Shown: piece after piece, positions 1 to 8,001 of the stretch | Numbering within the stretch: position 1 is the first letter of the stretch | Layout of the letters: every line of letters begins with the position of its first letter | NCBI RefSeq assembly: GCF_035946055.1 | Contig: NZ_CP108364.1 | Span: forward strand, 992,001-1,056,000 | DNA length: 64,000 nt | DNA from: Streptomyces sp. NBC_01341 | GTDB lineage: Bacteria; Actinomycetota; Actinomycetes; Streptomycetales; Streptomycetaceae | Direction: 5' to 3' | Notes under the pieces: model-generated | What the model was told of the DNA's origin: nothing | Databases searched by the model: none | What the model saw: the letters and a program-made list of their open reading frames with translations, nothing else | Translations under genes and position numbers: made by a program

Positions 1-696
1 GCAGCCGCCGTCGAGGAGGTTGGCGCCGCGCCGGTCCTGCCAGCTGCCGGCCGCCAGCATGCCGTGGATCATCGTGGCGAGGTGGGCGGCGCCGTCGACG
101 ATCGCCGCGTCGACGACCTGGCCCGTCCCCTCGGGCGTACGGGCATGCTGGAGGGCGGCGAGCACGCCGACGACGAGGTAGAGCGAGCCGCCCGCGTAGT
201 CGCCGACGAGGTTGGCCGGCACGGTCGGCGGCTCGCCGGACCCGCCGATCATGGACAACGTGCCGCTGAGGGCGATGTAGGCGATGTCGTGTCCCGCCCG
301 GTCGGCCAGCGGCCCGTCCTGGCCCCAGCCGGTCATCCGCCCGTACACGAGCCGCGGGTTGCGTGCCAGACAGGCCTCGGGCCCCACCCCCAGGCGTTCG
401 GCGACGCCCGGCCGGTAGCCCTCGATCAGCACGTCGGCGCGCTCGACGAGGTCGAGCACCTGCCCCGGCCCGTCCTCGGCCTTGAGGTCGACGAGGACGG
501 AACGCTTGTTGCGGTTGGTGAGGTCGAAGGCCGGATCGATGCCGAGCACCGAACCCCCCGGGCGGTCGACCCGCACCACATCGGCGCCGAGGTCGGCGAG
601 GAGCATCGCGGCGAACGGACCCGGGCCGATGCCCGCCAGTTCGACGACGCGCACCCCGGTCAGGGGGCCTTGCGACCCGAGCCCTGTCGTTGTCAT
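1..696 (-). CDS. CaiB/BaiF (family III) CoA-transferase, C-terminus beyond window
   Basis: The 232 visible residues match the N-terminal half of family III CoA-transferases and alpha-methylacyl-CoA racemases, which move or rearrange CoA esters in the cytoplasm. Visible family features are the opening [20 protein letters not shown], a nucleotide-fold stretch ([16 protein letters not shown]), [21 protein letters not shown] and the following DIAYIALSG. Family members are about 360-400 residues, so the C-terminal third lies left of base 1. The ATG at 694-696 is used because the conserved N-terminus starts directly after it. Racemase versus transferase cannot be decided from this part. Confidence 0.88.
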   Translation of the reverse strand, partial: MTTTGLGSQGPLTGVRVVELAGIGPGPFAAMLLADLGADVVRVDRPGGSVLGIDPAFDLTNRNKRSVLVDLKAEDGPGQVLDLVERADVLIEGYRPGVAERLGVGPEACLARNPRLVYGRMTGWGQDGPLADRAGHDIAYIALSGTLSMIGGSGEPPTVPANLVGDYAGGSLYLVVGVLAALQHARTPEGTGQVVDAAIVDGAAHLATMIHGMLAAGSWQDRRGANLLDGGC

Positions 697-902
697 CAAG
701 CCCCCAACGGTATGACACAACTGATGTAACATCGATGATGCTAAGAACCGGCCGCACTCCGCACAACCCTTTTGGCCGAGCAAGCGCTTAGTTCTTTCTC
801 CCGGGATCCTCTCGCACCGAAGCCCTCCCGGCCGCACGGCGCCACGAACACCTCGGCTACCCTCTGCCTGCCACATCGGCACCGGCCCCCGCGGAGGCAC
901 TC
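697..902. promoter_or_regulatory. Divergent promoter region
   Basis: This 206-base spacer separates the minus-strand CoA-transferase from the plus-strand reductase. It contains an AT-richer stretch around 708-745, rare in this genome, that includes the palindrome CATCGATG (731-738). It probably holds promoters for one or both genes. No clear operator consensus is recognised. Confidence 0.35.
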
Positions 903-2093
903 ATGAACAGGCAGAACGAGGCAGAACGCCCTTACGACGTGGTCCTTTTCGGAGCTACCGGCTTCGTGGGGGCACTCACGGCCGAATATCTCGCCGCCCA
1001 CGCACCGGACAGCTGCCGCTGGGCCCTGGCGGGCCGCGACGGCGCCAAGCTGGAACAGCTGCGCGACCGCCTCGCCGCGGACCACCCGCACTGCGCGGAC
1101 CTCCCGCTGCTGACGGCGGACGCCGACGACGGCGAGGCCCTGCGCGAACTGGCGCGCTCGGCACACGTGGTGGCCTCGACGGTCGGCCCGTACGTCTGGT
1201 ACGGCGAGAAACTGGTCGCCGCCTGCGCGGACTCGGGCACGGACTACGCGGACCTCACGGGCGAGGCCGAGTTCGTCGACCGGATGTTCCTGGAGCACGA
1301 CGCCCGGGCCCGCGAGACGGGCGCCCGCCTCGTGCACGCCTGCGGATTCGACTCCGTGCCCCACGACCTCGGCGCCTACTTCACGGTCCAGCAGCTCCCC
1401 GAGGGCGTACCCCTCACCGTAGACGGTTTCGTACGCACCGACGCGGTCTTCTCGGGCGGTACGCTCGCCTCCGCCCTCACCGCCATGGGGCGAGGCCCGC
1501 AGATGCTGCGCGCCGCCAGGGAACGCAGGCTGCACGAACCACGGATCGTCGGCCGCCGCGCCCGCGCCCCGCAGGGTTCACCGCACTTCAGCCCGGAGAC
1601 GGGCACCTGGGCCCTGCCTCTGCCCACCCTGGACCCGCGCGTCGTGGAGCGCTCGGCGCGGGCGCTGGAGCGCTACGGACCCGACTTCCGCTACCGGCAC
1701 TTCGCCTCGGTCAAGCGCCTGCCGATGGCGCTCGGCGGCACCGCGGCCGTGGGCCTGCTGCTGGGAGCCGCCCAGATACCGGCGGCGCGGAGCTGGCTGT
1801 CGGGCCGGGTCGAGCCGGGCACGGGCCCGGACGAACGGCGCAGGCGGCGCAGCTGGTTCACGGTCCGTTTCGTCGGGGAGGGCGGCGGACGGCGGGTGTT
1901 CACCGAGGTGTCGGGCGGCGATCCGGGCTACGGCGAGACGGCGAAGATGCTGGCCGAATCGGCGCTCTCGCTCGCCCTGGACGAGCTGCCGGCGACGTCG
2001 GGCCAGGTCACGACCGCCGTGGCCATGGGCGATGCGCTCCTGGAGCGGCTGAAGGCCGCCGGACTGCGCTTCCGGGTCGCGGCGGTGCGCTGA
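903..2093 (+). CDS. Saccharopine-dehydrogenase-like / trans-acting enoyl reductase family protein
   Basis: This 396-residue cytoplasmic protein begins with a Rossmann dinucleotide-binding motif (VVLFGATGFVGALTAEYLA, residues about 13-32). It continues with the family signature YVWYGEKLVAACADSGTDYADLTGE and HACGFDSVPHDLG. It resembles the mycobacterial trans-acting enoyl reductase / saccharopine dehydrogenase-like family, NAD(P)H enzymes that act on acyl or lipid substrates. The true substrate is not evident, and lysine metabolism is not implied. A hydrophobic stretch (about 278-293, GTAAVGLLLGAAQIPA) is typical of this family. The ATG is preceded by GGAGG six bases upstream. Confidence 0.8.
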   Translation: MNRQNEAERPYDVVLFGATGFVGALTAEYLAAHAPDSCRWALAGRDGAKLEQLRDRLAADHPHCADLPLLTADADDGEALRELARSAHVVASTVGPYVWYGEKLVAACADSGTDYADLTGEAEFVDRMFLEHDARARETGARLVHACGFDSVPHDLGAYFTVQQLPEGVPLTVDGFVRTDAVFSGGTLASALTAMGRGPQMLRAARERRLHEPRIVGRRARAPQGSPHFSPETGTWALPLPTLDPRVVERSARALERYGPDFRYRHFASVKRLPMALGGTAAVGLLLGAAQIPAARSWLSGRVEPGTGPDERRRRRSWFTVRFVGEGGGRRVFTEVSGGDPGYGETAKMLAESALSLALDELPATSGQVTTAVAMGDALLERLKAAGLRFRVAAVR

Positions 2094-2100
2094 CCGCCGG

Positions 2101-2118
2101 CGGGCCGGGCGTGGCCCG
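2101..2118. terminator. Short GC hairpin between convergent genes
   Basis: CGGGCC (2101-2106) pairs with GGCCCG (2113-2118) around a six-base loop, just after the stop of the reductase and before the stop of the small membrane protein on the other strand. There is no U-tract, which is usual for Streptomyces. Confidence 0.45.
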
Positions 2119-2122
2119 GGGG

Positions 2123-2269
2123 TCAGCTCATCCAGGACGCCAGCGTGACAACCATGGACACGGTCCAGGCGGCTCCCGCGAGGACGCCCAGGGTCATGCC
2201 CACGGCGACGCCGCGCTGGGAGAGACGTACGGTTCCGGTGCTCATCTGCGGTGCGTGGTGGTCGATCAT
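2123..2269 (-). CDS. Small single-pass membrane protein, unknown function
   Basis: The likely product is 48 residues, starting at the ATG at 2267-2269 (MIDHHAPQMST), with an AGGGG-like purine stretch about 12 bases upstream. An internal ATG eight codons later is an alternative start. One transmembrane helix is visible (VAVGMTLGVLAGAAWTVSMV) with a very short C-terminal tail. The upstream extension of the frame to 2329 reads as non-coding. No function can be assigned. Confidence 0.55.
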   Translation of the reverse strand: MIDHHAPQMSTGTVRLSQRGVAVGMTLGVLAGAAWTVSMVVTLASWMS

Positions 2270-2372
2270 GTGTACCAGCCTGCCCCTGATGTTCGACGAG
2301 GAACATCCGTACATGTACTCACTTGGCAACAGAACCGCCCCGCCCTTGCCTCGGCACCCGCCCGAGCCGCCG

Positions 2373-3050
2373 TCAGCCGACCGCCTCCCGGAGTGCCGAG
2401 CGGCACAGCGCGTCGGCCCGGCGGGTGGTCTCCGGCTGGCGGAAGTCCCGGGCCAGCGCGAGCGTGTGAGCGCATGCGCCGGCCAGATCGGTGCGGTGGC
2501 CGACGGAGACGAACACGGGCTTCGTGCCGTCCTGCGTGCGCACGGCGCGCCCCACCTCCTCGTCCCCGTCCAGGAGCGGGGTGAAGTCGCCCCGCAGCGG
2601 ACCCGGTTCCTCGTAGCGGAAGGTGAAGGGGTTCTTCGCCACGCCGATGACGGGCAGGCCGGTGAGGACGCCGAGGTGGCTCGCGAGCCCGAACCTGCGC
2701 GGGTGAGCCCTCCCGTAGCCGTCGCAGACGACGAGCCCGGGATCCACCGGCAGCCCCTCCAGCGCGGTCAGCACGGCCGGGAGCTCCCGGAAGGCAAGGA
2801 GCCCCGGGATGTACGGAAACGTCACGCGGCCCTCGGCGGTCGACTCGGCGACCACCTCCAGGGTCGCGGCGTCCAGGACGACGGCCGCCGCGACCACGAG
2901 GTCCCGCTCGTCGTCGTAGGCCACGTCGACCCCGGTGACCAGGCCGGCCCCCGGCGGCGGTCCCTGCTCGTCCAGTACCACGCGGGGCCGCAACGCGTCC
3001 TGCACGGCGCGGGCCTCGGCCTCGTCGGCGGGCATCCGGAATGTCGTCAT
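2373..3050 (-). CDS. nfi: Endonuclease V (deoxyinosine 3' endonuclease)
   Basis: This 225-residue protein is full length for endonuclease V, which nicks DNA one base 3' of deoxyinosine and so starts repair of deaminated adenine. Family motifs are TGVDVAYDDERDLVVAAAVV (first acidic metal ligand), FPYIPGLLAFRE (the wedge region), DPGLVVCDGYGRAHPRRFG (second acidic ligand, followed by the conserved H-P-R-x-G) and VIGVAKNPF. The ATG at 3048-3050 follows AGGATGACCCGCC. It stands alone on its strand, with the gene for a secreted propeller protein 43 bases upstream. Confidence 0.93.
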   Translation of the reverse strand: MTTFRMPADEAEARAVQDALRPRVVLDEQGPPPGAGLVTGVDVAYDDERDLVVAAAVVLDAATLEVVAESTAEGRVTFPYIPGLLAFRELPAVLTALEGLPVDPGLVVCDGYGRAHPRRFGLASHLGVLTGLPVIGVAKNPFTFRYEEPGPLRGDFTPLLDGDEEVGRAVRTQDGTKPVFVSVGHRTDLAGACAHTLALARDFRQPETTRRADALCRSALREAVG

Positions 3051-3093
3051 GGCGGGTCATCCTAAGGGCTGCCCCCGCTCCGCACGCCGGACC

Positions 3094-4194
3094 TCACCGC
3101 CCCGGGTGCCGGCCGAGCCGTGCGACCCGCCCCTTCTCTCCCGAGGCCCAGCAGCCGCCGTCCGCAGCGCAGTCCACGGTGTCGTACGAGCCGGTGTCCA
3201 CCGTCCGCCAGGTGCGACCGCCGTCCCGCGTGACATCGGTACCGGTGGGGCCGACGGCCAGTGCCGACCGCCGGCTGTGCGGCAGCCACGCGACGCCCGA
3301 ACGGTAGGCCGGCGGCGGGGTGGTCGCGCGCCGCCAGGTCCGTCCGGCGTTCGCGGTGACGGCCGCCGCGTCCGGCGACGCCTGGTCGGCCCGGTAGTCG
3401 CCTCCGACGGCGATGCCGTGTGCCCGGTCGCGGAAGGCGAGACCGAACACCCCTCGCGCGGGGTCCCCCGCGGGGATGCCCGACCGCGCCTCGGCCCACG
3501 TCAGCCCACGGTCCCCGGAGTGCAGGATCCGGGCGGTCGCCGCGCCCCCGGTGGCCAGCCAGACATCCCTGCCGCCCGCGCTGGCGAGGCACTGGCCGCT
3601 CGCCGCGAACCCGGCCTCGCCGGGCTGGGCCGCCGGCATCCCGGCAGCGGGCAGCACACGCCAACTGCGGCCGCCGTCCGAGGTGGACAGGATGCGGAAC
3701 CTTCCGTCCACCGGGTCGCTCATCGCGAGCCCGTGACGGCTGTCGAAGAACGTCAGGCAGTCGTAGAAGGCCCGGGAGTCGGCGTTGCGGAAGGACTCCG
3801 TCCAGGTTTTTCCTCCGTCGCCGGTACGGAAGACCCGGGACGCCTCCCCCTCGCCGATGGCCAGGGCCACCGCCCTGCGCCGGTCGAAGGCCTCGATGTC
3901 ACGGAACTCCAGACCGTCCGCGCCGGCCGGCGACACGTCGCGCCAGCGCCTCCCGCCGTCCTCGGTGCGCAGCACCGTGCCCCCGGCCCCCGCGACCCAG
4001 GCGGCGTCGCGGTCCACGGCGGCGAGGCCGCGGAACCGTGGGTCCGCCCCGGTGGCCGTGAGCTCCCACACGGGCGTCCCATGACGGTGCTTCACCTCCC
4101 CGGCCTGCGCCGACGGTGCGGCGAACGCGGCGGCAACCGCCGCCCCGCAGAGTCCCAGTGCCACCAGCAGTCTCGTCTTCCGCATGGCCCTCAT
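3094..4194 (-). CDS. Secreted YCF48-like / BNR-repeat beta-propeller protein
   Basis: From the ATG at 4192-4194 the product is 366 residues with a Sec signal peptide (MRAMRKTRLLVALGLCGAAV, ending around AQA). The mature part is built of repeated beta-propeller blades with the sialidase/BNR signature S-x-D-G-G-x-x-W: DGGRRWRDV, GDGGKTWTE, SDGGRSWRV, SGDRGLTWAE, NAGRTWRRA and DGGRTWRTV. Such propellers resemble the photosystem assembly factor Ycf48 and oxidoreductase-like sialidase folds, but no catalytic residues are evident. A second ATG three codons later is possible. The role is unknown; it is exported. Confidence 0.8.
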   Translation of the reverse strand: MRAMRKTRLLVALGLCGAAVAAAFAAPSAQAGEVKHRHGTPVWELTATGADPRFRGLAAVDRDAAWVAGAGGTVLRTEDGGRRWRDVSPAGADGLEFRDIEAFDRRRAVALAIGEGEASRVFRTGDGGKTWTESFRNADSRAFYDCLTFFDSRHGLAMSDPVDGRFRILSTSDGGRSWRVLPAAGMPAAQPGEAGFAASGQCLASAGGRDVWLATGGAATARILHSGDRGLTWAEARSGIPAGDPARGVFGLAFRDRAHGIAVGGDYRADQASPDAAAVTANAGRTWRRATTPPPAYRSGVAWLPHSRRSALAVGPTGTDVTRDGGRTWRTVDTGSYDTVDCAADGGCWASGEKGRVARLGRHPGR

Positions 4195-4381
4195 GGCGCT
4201 GGAAGCTAACCCACCCCGCTGCGGGCGTCCAGGGTGCGGGGTGTGAAACGGGGCAGTCGACCGAGGGGAGGACCGCCGGGCGGTGACGCAGCTCACGCTG
4301 CCGGGCAGTGCACGGACGGAGAAGTTCCGTCGTCTACTCCCATGGCGGGAGCCGTTCGTCCGAGGCGAGAGGGAGCAGGTC

Positions 4382-4798
4382 TTGTCCAGCGTTATCGAGC
4401 AGTCCGTGCAGGCCCGCATGGTCGCATCCGCGCCGCGGATGGAGACCCTGCCCGCGACTCTGCACTACGACCGCGGGGACCCCTTCGCCGTCCGCATGGC
4501 GTTCCCGGCGCCGGCGACCCTAGAAGGCACCGAGGTGTCCTGGGAGTTCTCCCGCGAGCTCCTGGCCACCGGGATGGACGCCCCCGCGGGTGTCGGTGAC
4601 GTCAGAGTCCGGCCGTTCGGATACGACCGCACGGTGCTGGAGTTCCACGCCGTCGAAGGCATCGCCATGGTGCACGTGCGGACGGCCGAGCTGCGCCGCT
4701 TCCTGAAGCGCGCGCAGGAACTCGTCCCGGTGGGCGACGAGTACCGGTTCCTCGATCTCGACGGTGATCTGACGGATCTCCTCGGCGGGGCCTGCTGA
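4382..4798 (+). CDS. SsgA-like sporulation/cell-division regulator (SALP family)
   Basis: The TTG at 4382 gives 138 residues, the usual length of SsgA-like proteins, and is preceded by GAGGGAG at good spacing. The frame extends upstream but the extra residues do not look like the family. Conserved features include LPATLHYDRGDPFAVRMAF, VSWEFSRELL, GVGDVRVRPFG and VLEFHAVEGIAMVHV. SALPs occur in sporulating actinomycetes and direct septum placement and peptidoglycan events during sporulation. Which paralogue (SsgA to SsgG) this is cannot be decided here. It stands alone. Confidence 0.87.
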   Translation: MSSVIEQSVQARMVASAPRMETLPATLHYDRGDPFAVRMAFPAPATLEGTEVSWEFSRELLATGMDAPAGVGDVRVRPFGYDRTVLEFHAVEGIAMVHVRTAELRRFLKRAQELVPVGDEYRFLDLDGDLTDLLGGAC

Positions 4799-5005
4799 GG
4801 CGGGACCCGGCCGGAATTCGGTTGCGGGCCGCGGCAGCCGCTCGTGACGTCGTCGGAGTCCTTGTTGTCGCCGGACCGGAGAAGGACGTTGCTCCACATC
4901 TGAGGTGTCCGTCACCGCGCCGCGCACCCGACGTGCGCGCGCCCTGTGCGACCCCTGATGTCCGAGCCGTTCTCCGTGAGCCACCGACACAACAGGGAGA
5001 CTCCT

Positions 5006-5412
5006 GTGCCCCCACCCACCAGCCGCGTCCTCGATAGCGCCCATCGTTCGCCTGGCCCGACGGACGGACCGTCCTCGACGGCTTCGACCTGTCCGCGGGT
5101 CCCGGCCGGTCCGGTCTCATCGGCCTCAACGGCTGCGGCAGATCCACCCTTCTGCGGCTCGTCGCGGGTGAACTCATCCCGTCGGCCGGACGCCTCACCA
5201 CGACGGGCGACGTGGGCCACCTCCCGCAGGATCTCGTCCTGGACACCTCGCGCCGGGTGGACGAGGCGCTGGGCATCGCCGCGAAGAGGGCCGCGCTCGA
5301 TGCCATCGCGCTCCTGCCTGCCCGCCCGCCGGTCCTGCTCCTCGACAAGCCCACCAACAACCTCGACCAGAGGACCGACTTGTCGTCTCCGCAGGGCCCT
5401 GAGCTGCATTGA
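5006..5412 (+). pseudogene. Degraded ABC-F type ATPase (truncated, frameshifted)
   Basis: A GTG at 5006 opens with PPPTSRVLDS in frame 2. From about 5041 the sequence reads in frame 1 as an ABC-F ATPase: FAWPDGRTVLDGFDLS, then GLIGLNGCGRSTLLRLVAGE (Walker A with K changed to R), then VGHLPQDLVLD. It then jumps to PPVLLLDKPTNNLD, a Walker B in which the catalytic Glu is Lys. About 60-100 residues, including the signature motif, are missing between the motifs. It ends at TGA 5410-5412. The frameshift, internal deletion and two lost catalytic residues indicate a dead gene. Intact ABC-F proteins protect ribosomes from antibiotics. Confidence 0.75.
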
Positions 5413-5473
5413 TAACCGTACGTGAGCGAGCACAGCGAGGACCGGGCTTGGCTGCGGCCTTACCGCCGCCTTA

Positions 5474-5506
5474 ACCTACGGTCACGTAACCTACGAAGCC
5501 GTAGGT
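5474..5506. promoter_or_regulatory. Palindromic operator upstream of the desaturase
   Basis: ACCTACG (5489-5495) and CGTAGGT (5500-5506) form a perfect 7-bp inverted repeat with spacer AAGC. A third copy of the half-site ACCTACG lies at 5474-5480, fifteen bases upstream. The element sits 27-60 bases before the desaturase start. This arrangement suits a TetR-type fatty-acid regulator, but no regulator gene is adjacent. Confidence 0.6.
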
Positions 5507-5532
5507 AATCCTCCCGTCCCCAGGAGCTCCCC

Positions 5533-6507
5533 GTGACGATCACCTCTCCCCACCCCGGCAGTTCGAAGGCGTGGACCGACGCCCAGCTGCTGTACGCACT
5601 GGAGGAGGTGGTGGAGAAGGAACTCAACCGCCATCTCAAGGTCGCCAAGGCGTGGATGCCCCACGAGTACGTGCCGTTCTCCGACGGCCGGAACTTCCCC
5701 GGCGTCTTCGAGGACGGCGAGGCATGGGAGTCCGGCCAGTCCAAGGTCACCGACATCGGGCGGATCGCCCTCGTCGTGAACCTGCTGACCGAGGACAACC
5801 TCCCCAGCTACCACCACGAGATCGCCTCCCTCTTCGGGCGCGACGGCGCCTGGGGCACCTGGGTCCACCGCTGGACCGCGGAGGAGGGCAGGCACGGCAT
5901 CGTGATGCGCGACTACCTGCTCACCTCCCGCGCCGTGGACCCGGACAAGCTGGAGGAGTTCCGCATGACGCACATGGCGGAGGGCTTCGAGTCCGACAAC
6001 CGCCACTCCATGCTGCACTCCGTGGCGTACGTCGCCTTCCAGGAGCTCGCGACCCGTGTCTCGCACCGCAACACCGGCCACCAGTCGGGCGACCCCGTCT
6101 GCGACCGCATGCTGGCGCGGATCGCGACCGACGAGAACCTGCACATGGTCTTCTACCGCAACCTGCTGGCCGCCGCGTTCGAGCTCGCGCCGGACCTGAC
6201 GATGGAAGCGGTGCGGGACGTGGTCGTCAACTTCCGCATGCCCGGCCACGGGATGCCCGGATTCGAGCGGGCCGCCGCGCAGATGGCGATCGGCGAGATC
6301 TACAACATCCGCATCCACCACGACGACGTGATCCAGCCCGTGCTGCGCTACCTGAAGGTGCTCGACATCGACGGTCTCGGCCCCGAGGGCCTGAAGGCCC
6401 AGGAGGAGCTCGGCCTCTACATGAGCGGCCTGGACAGCGAGGCGTCGAAGTTCGACGAGAAGCTGGCGGCACGCAAGGCCCGCTTGGCGGCCCGCGCCCA
6501 GGCCTGA
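5533..6507 (+). CDS. Acyl-ACP desaturase (ferritin-like di-iron, FA_desaturase_2)
   Basis: This 324-residue soluble enzyme introduces a cis double bond into acyl-ACP (or acyl-CoA) using a di-iron centre. The ligand motifs are visible: DNLPSYHHE (about 95-103), the first EExxH-like motif TAEEGRHG (about 118-125) and the second TDENLHMVF (about 202-210). Length and motif spacing fit the plant-type stearoyl-ACP desaturase family used by actinomycetes. The GTG start follows CAGGAG six bases upstream. An inverted repeat in the promoter suggests control by membrane-lipid status. Two strong hairpins follow the gene, so it is probably monocistronic. Confidence 0.92.
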   Translation: MTITSPHPGSSKAWTDAQLLYALEEVVEKELNRHLKVAKAWMPHEYVPFSDGRNFPGVFEDGEAWESGQSKVTDIGRIALVVNLLTEDNLPSYHHEIASLFGRDGAWGTWVHRWTAEEGRHGIVMRDYLLTSRAVDPDKLEEFRMTHMAEGFESDNRHSMLHSVAYVAFQELATRVSHRNTGHQSGDPVCDRMLARIATDENLHMVFYRNLLAAAFELAPDLTMEAVRDVVVNFRMPGHGMPGFERAAAQMAIGEIYNIRIHHDDVIQPVLRYLKVLDIDGLGPEGLKAQEELGLYMSGLDSEASKFDEKLAARKARLAARAQA

Positions 6508-6526
6508 CACCGGCCGGACCTGACAC

Positions 6527-6557
6527 ATCCCGGGCCGGCCGCCCTCCGGCCCGGGAT
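6527..6557 (+). terminator. Strong hairpin terminator after desaturase
   Basis: ATCCCGGGCCGG (6527-6538) and CCGGCCCGGGAT (6546-6557) form a perfect 12-bp stem with a 7-base loop, 20 bases after the desaturase stop. Confidence 0.75.
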
Positions 6558-6576
6558 CCGCTCCCCGAACCGCGGC

Positions 6577-6612
6577 GAGAGGCGGCGCACGCTCCTGCGT
6601 GCGCCGCCTCTC
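6577..6612 (+). terminator. Second strong hairpin terminator (16-bp stem)
   Basis: A perfect 16-bp stem, GAGAGGCGGCGCACGC (6577-6592) with its complement at 6597-6612, is closed by the tetraloop TCCT. It is the second of a tandem pair and insulates the chitosanase from desaturase transcription. Confidence 0.8.
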
Positions 6613-6657
6613 CGGTTGAGCCACCCCCACGGCCTCACGGAACGTATTCTCGTCCGG

Positions 6658-7557
6658 GTGAAACCTGTGACCCGCCTTGTTCTCATCGGCGCGCCGATAG
6701 CCATCGTTGCTTCGATCATTCTCAACAGTGGTGACTCCGAGCCACCCACCGTGGTCCAGCAGGCCGCCGGAGCCACGGACGAGAACACGGAAACGCGCGG
6801 AGCGGACGAGGAGACGGACGAGAGCGCGGAGCGGATCGCGTCGCTGCCACCCGGCCTCGCCGCTCCCGCGATGAAGGAGACCGCGTCCCGGCTGGTGTCC
6901 AGCGCCGAGGCGTCCACCCTGGACTGGCGCAGCCGGTACGGGGCGATCGACGACATCGGCGACGGCACGGGCTACACGGCGGGGATCATCGGATTCTGTT
7001 CCGGGACCAACGACATGCTCCAGCTGGTCGAGTCCTACACCGAGGGCCACCCGGACAATCCGCTCGCGCGCTTCCTCCCCGCCCTGCGCGAGGTGGACGG
7101 AAGCGACTCGCACGAGGGGCTGGATCCGGGCTTCACCGACGCGTGGCGCGAGGCCGCCGACGACCCGGCGTTCCGGAAGGCGCAGGACCGCACGCGCGAC
7201 AGGCTGTACTTCGAGCCCGCGGTCAGGCTGGCGAAGCTGGACGGCCTCGGCACCCTGGGCCAGTTCGTCTACTACGACGCGATGGTGCTGCACGGACCCG
7301 GCGTCGGGGCCGACGGCTTCTACGGCATCCGCGACGCCGCGATGGCGTCCGCGGACACGGTCGCGGAGGGCGGCGACGAGAAGGCGTACCTGAACGCCTT
7401 CCTCGACGAGAGCAGGTCGGCGATCAAAGCGCGGAAGGTGCAGCGCGACACGACACGGATCGACACCGCGCAGCGGGTGTTCCTGCGTGAGGGAAACCTC
7501 GGCCTGGAGAAGCCGCTGGTGTGGCAGGTGTACGGCGAGACCTTCCGCATGGGCTGA
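6658..7557 (+). CDS. GH46 chitosanase
   Basis: This secreted endo-chitosanase hydrolyses beta-1,4 bonds of chitosan. From the GTG at 6658 the product is 299 residues: an N-terminal hydrophobic signal or anchor (LVLIGAPIAIVASIILNS), an acidic linker to about residue 60, then the GH46 domain. SSAEASTLDW carries the catalytic acid Glu84, and DDIGDGTGY carries the base Asp102. Their 18-residue separation equals the classic Glu22/Asp40 pair of Streptomyces chitosanase. GIIGFCSGTNDML is also typical. The start is uncertain: GTG codons at 6658 and 6667 both lack a strong ribosome site, and an upstream TTG at 6616 abuts the terminator and is unlikely. Confidence 0.9.
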   Translation: MKPVTRLVLIGAPIAIVASIILNSGDSEPPTVVQQAAGATDENTETRGADEETDESAERIASLPPGLAAPAMKETASRLVSSAEASTLDWRSRYGAIDDIGDGTGYTAGIIGFCSGTNDMLQLVESYTEGHPDNPLARFLPALREVDGSDSHEGLDPGFTDAWREAADDPAFRKAQDRTRDRLYFEPAVRLAKLDGLGTLGQFVYYDAMVLHGPGVGADGFYGIRDAAMASADTVAEGGDEKAYLNAFLDESRSAIKARKVQRDTTRIDTAQRVFLREGNLGLEKPLVWQVYGETFRMG

Positions 7558-7591
7558 CGGGCGGGCGGGCGGCGGGCGCACCCGGAGCCCT

Positions 7592-7645
7592 CACCCCGTC
7601 CGGACCGCGGCACGGGGTGTGCCGGGGGCCGGCGGAGGGCCCCCG
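7592..7645. terminator. Tandem hairpins between convergent chitosanase and wbl genes
   Basis: Hairpin one pairs CACCCCGT (7592-7599) with ACGGGGTG (7612-7619). Hairpin two pairs CGGGGGCC (7623-7630) with GGCCCCCG (7638-7645). They lie between two genes that converge, so they probably act for both strands. Confidence 0.65.
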
Positions 7646-7669
7646 ATCGTGCCCGGTTCGGGCCGGCGG

Positions 7670-7909
7670 TCAGCTCGCGTCGCGGCGGCCTCTGCGCATC
7701 CGCTCCCGCTCCTTCTCGGAGAGCCCGCCCCAGACGCCGAAACGCTCGTCGTGGGTGAGTGCGTACTCGAGGCAGGCCGTGCGGCCCTCGCAGGCGTTGC
7801 ACAGCTGCTTGGCCTCGCGGGTGGAGCTTCCGGGTGCGGGGAAGAAGAACTCGGGCCCGGCCTGGGCGCACAGCGCCGTCTCCTGCCAGGGGAGCTCTTC
7901 GGTCGTCAT
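7670..7909 (-). CDS. WhiB-like (Wbl) iron-sulfur regulator
   Basis: This 79-residue Wbl protein has the four conserved cysteines that bind a [4Fe-4S] cluster (Cys14, Cys37, Cys40, Cys46). They are followed by the turn motif GVWGG and a basic tail (ERERMRRGRRDAS). Wbl proteins are actinobacterial redox- or NO-sensitive partners of sigma factors that control development, antibiotic production and stress. It does not match WblA or WblE closely by eye, so no symbol is given. An ATG five codons upstream (7922-7924, MPINT) is an alternative start; neither has a strong ribosome site. Confidence 0.93.
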   Translation of the reverse strand: MTTEELPWQETALCAQAGPEFFFPAPGSSTREAKQLCNACEGRTACLEYALTHDERFGVWGGLSEKERERMRRGRRDAS

Positions 7910-8001
7910 GGTGTTGATCGGCATGAGAGACACGGTGCCCTGTCGCGATAAACAGGTGATCAACGATCGCTCGACGTCCGCGCCCGACGGCCGTGTGCGG
8001 G

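Noticed and set aside
4822..5037. Small plus-strand open frame before the ABC-F remnant
   Set aside because: It has an Arg/Pro/Ala-rich random composition and no ribosome site. It is more likely leader DNA of the dead gene.
6616..6657. Upstream TTG start for the chitosanase
   Set aside because: It lies right after a strong 16-bp terminator stem, lacks a ribosome site, and adds residues before the signal segment that do not look like a signal peptide.
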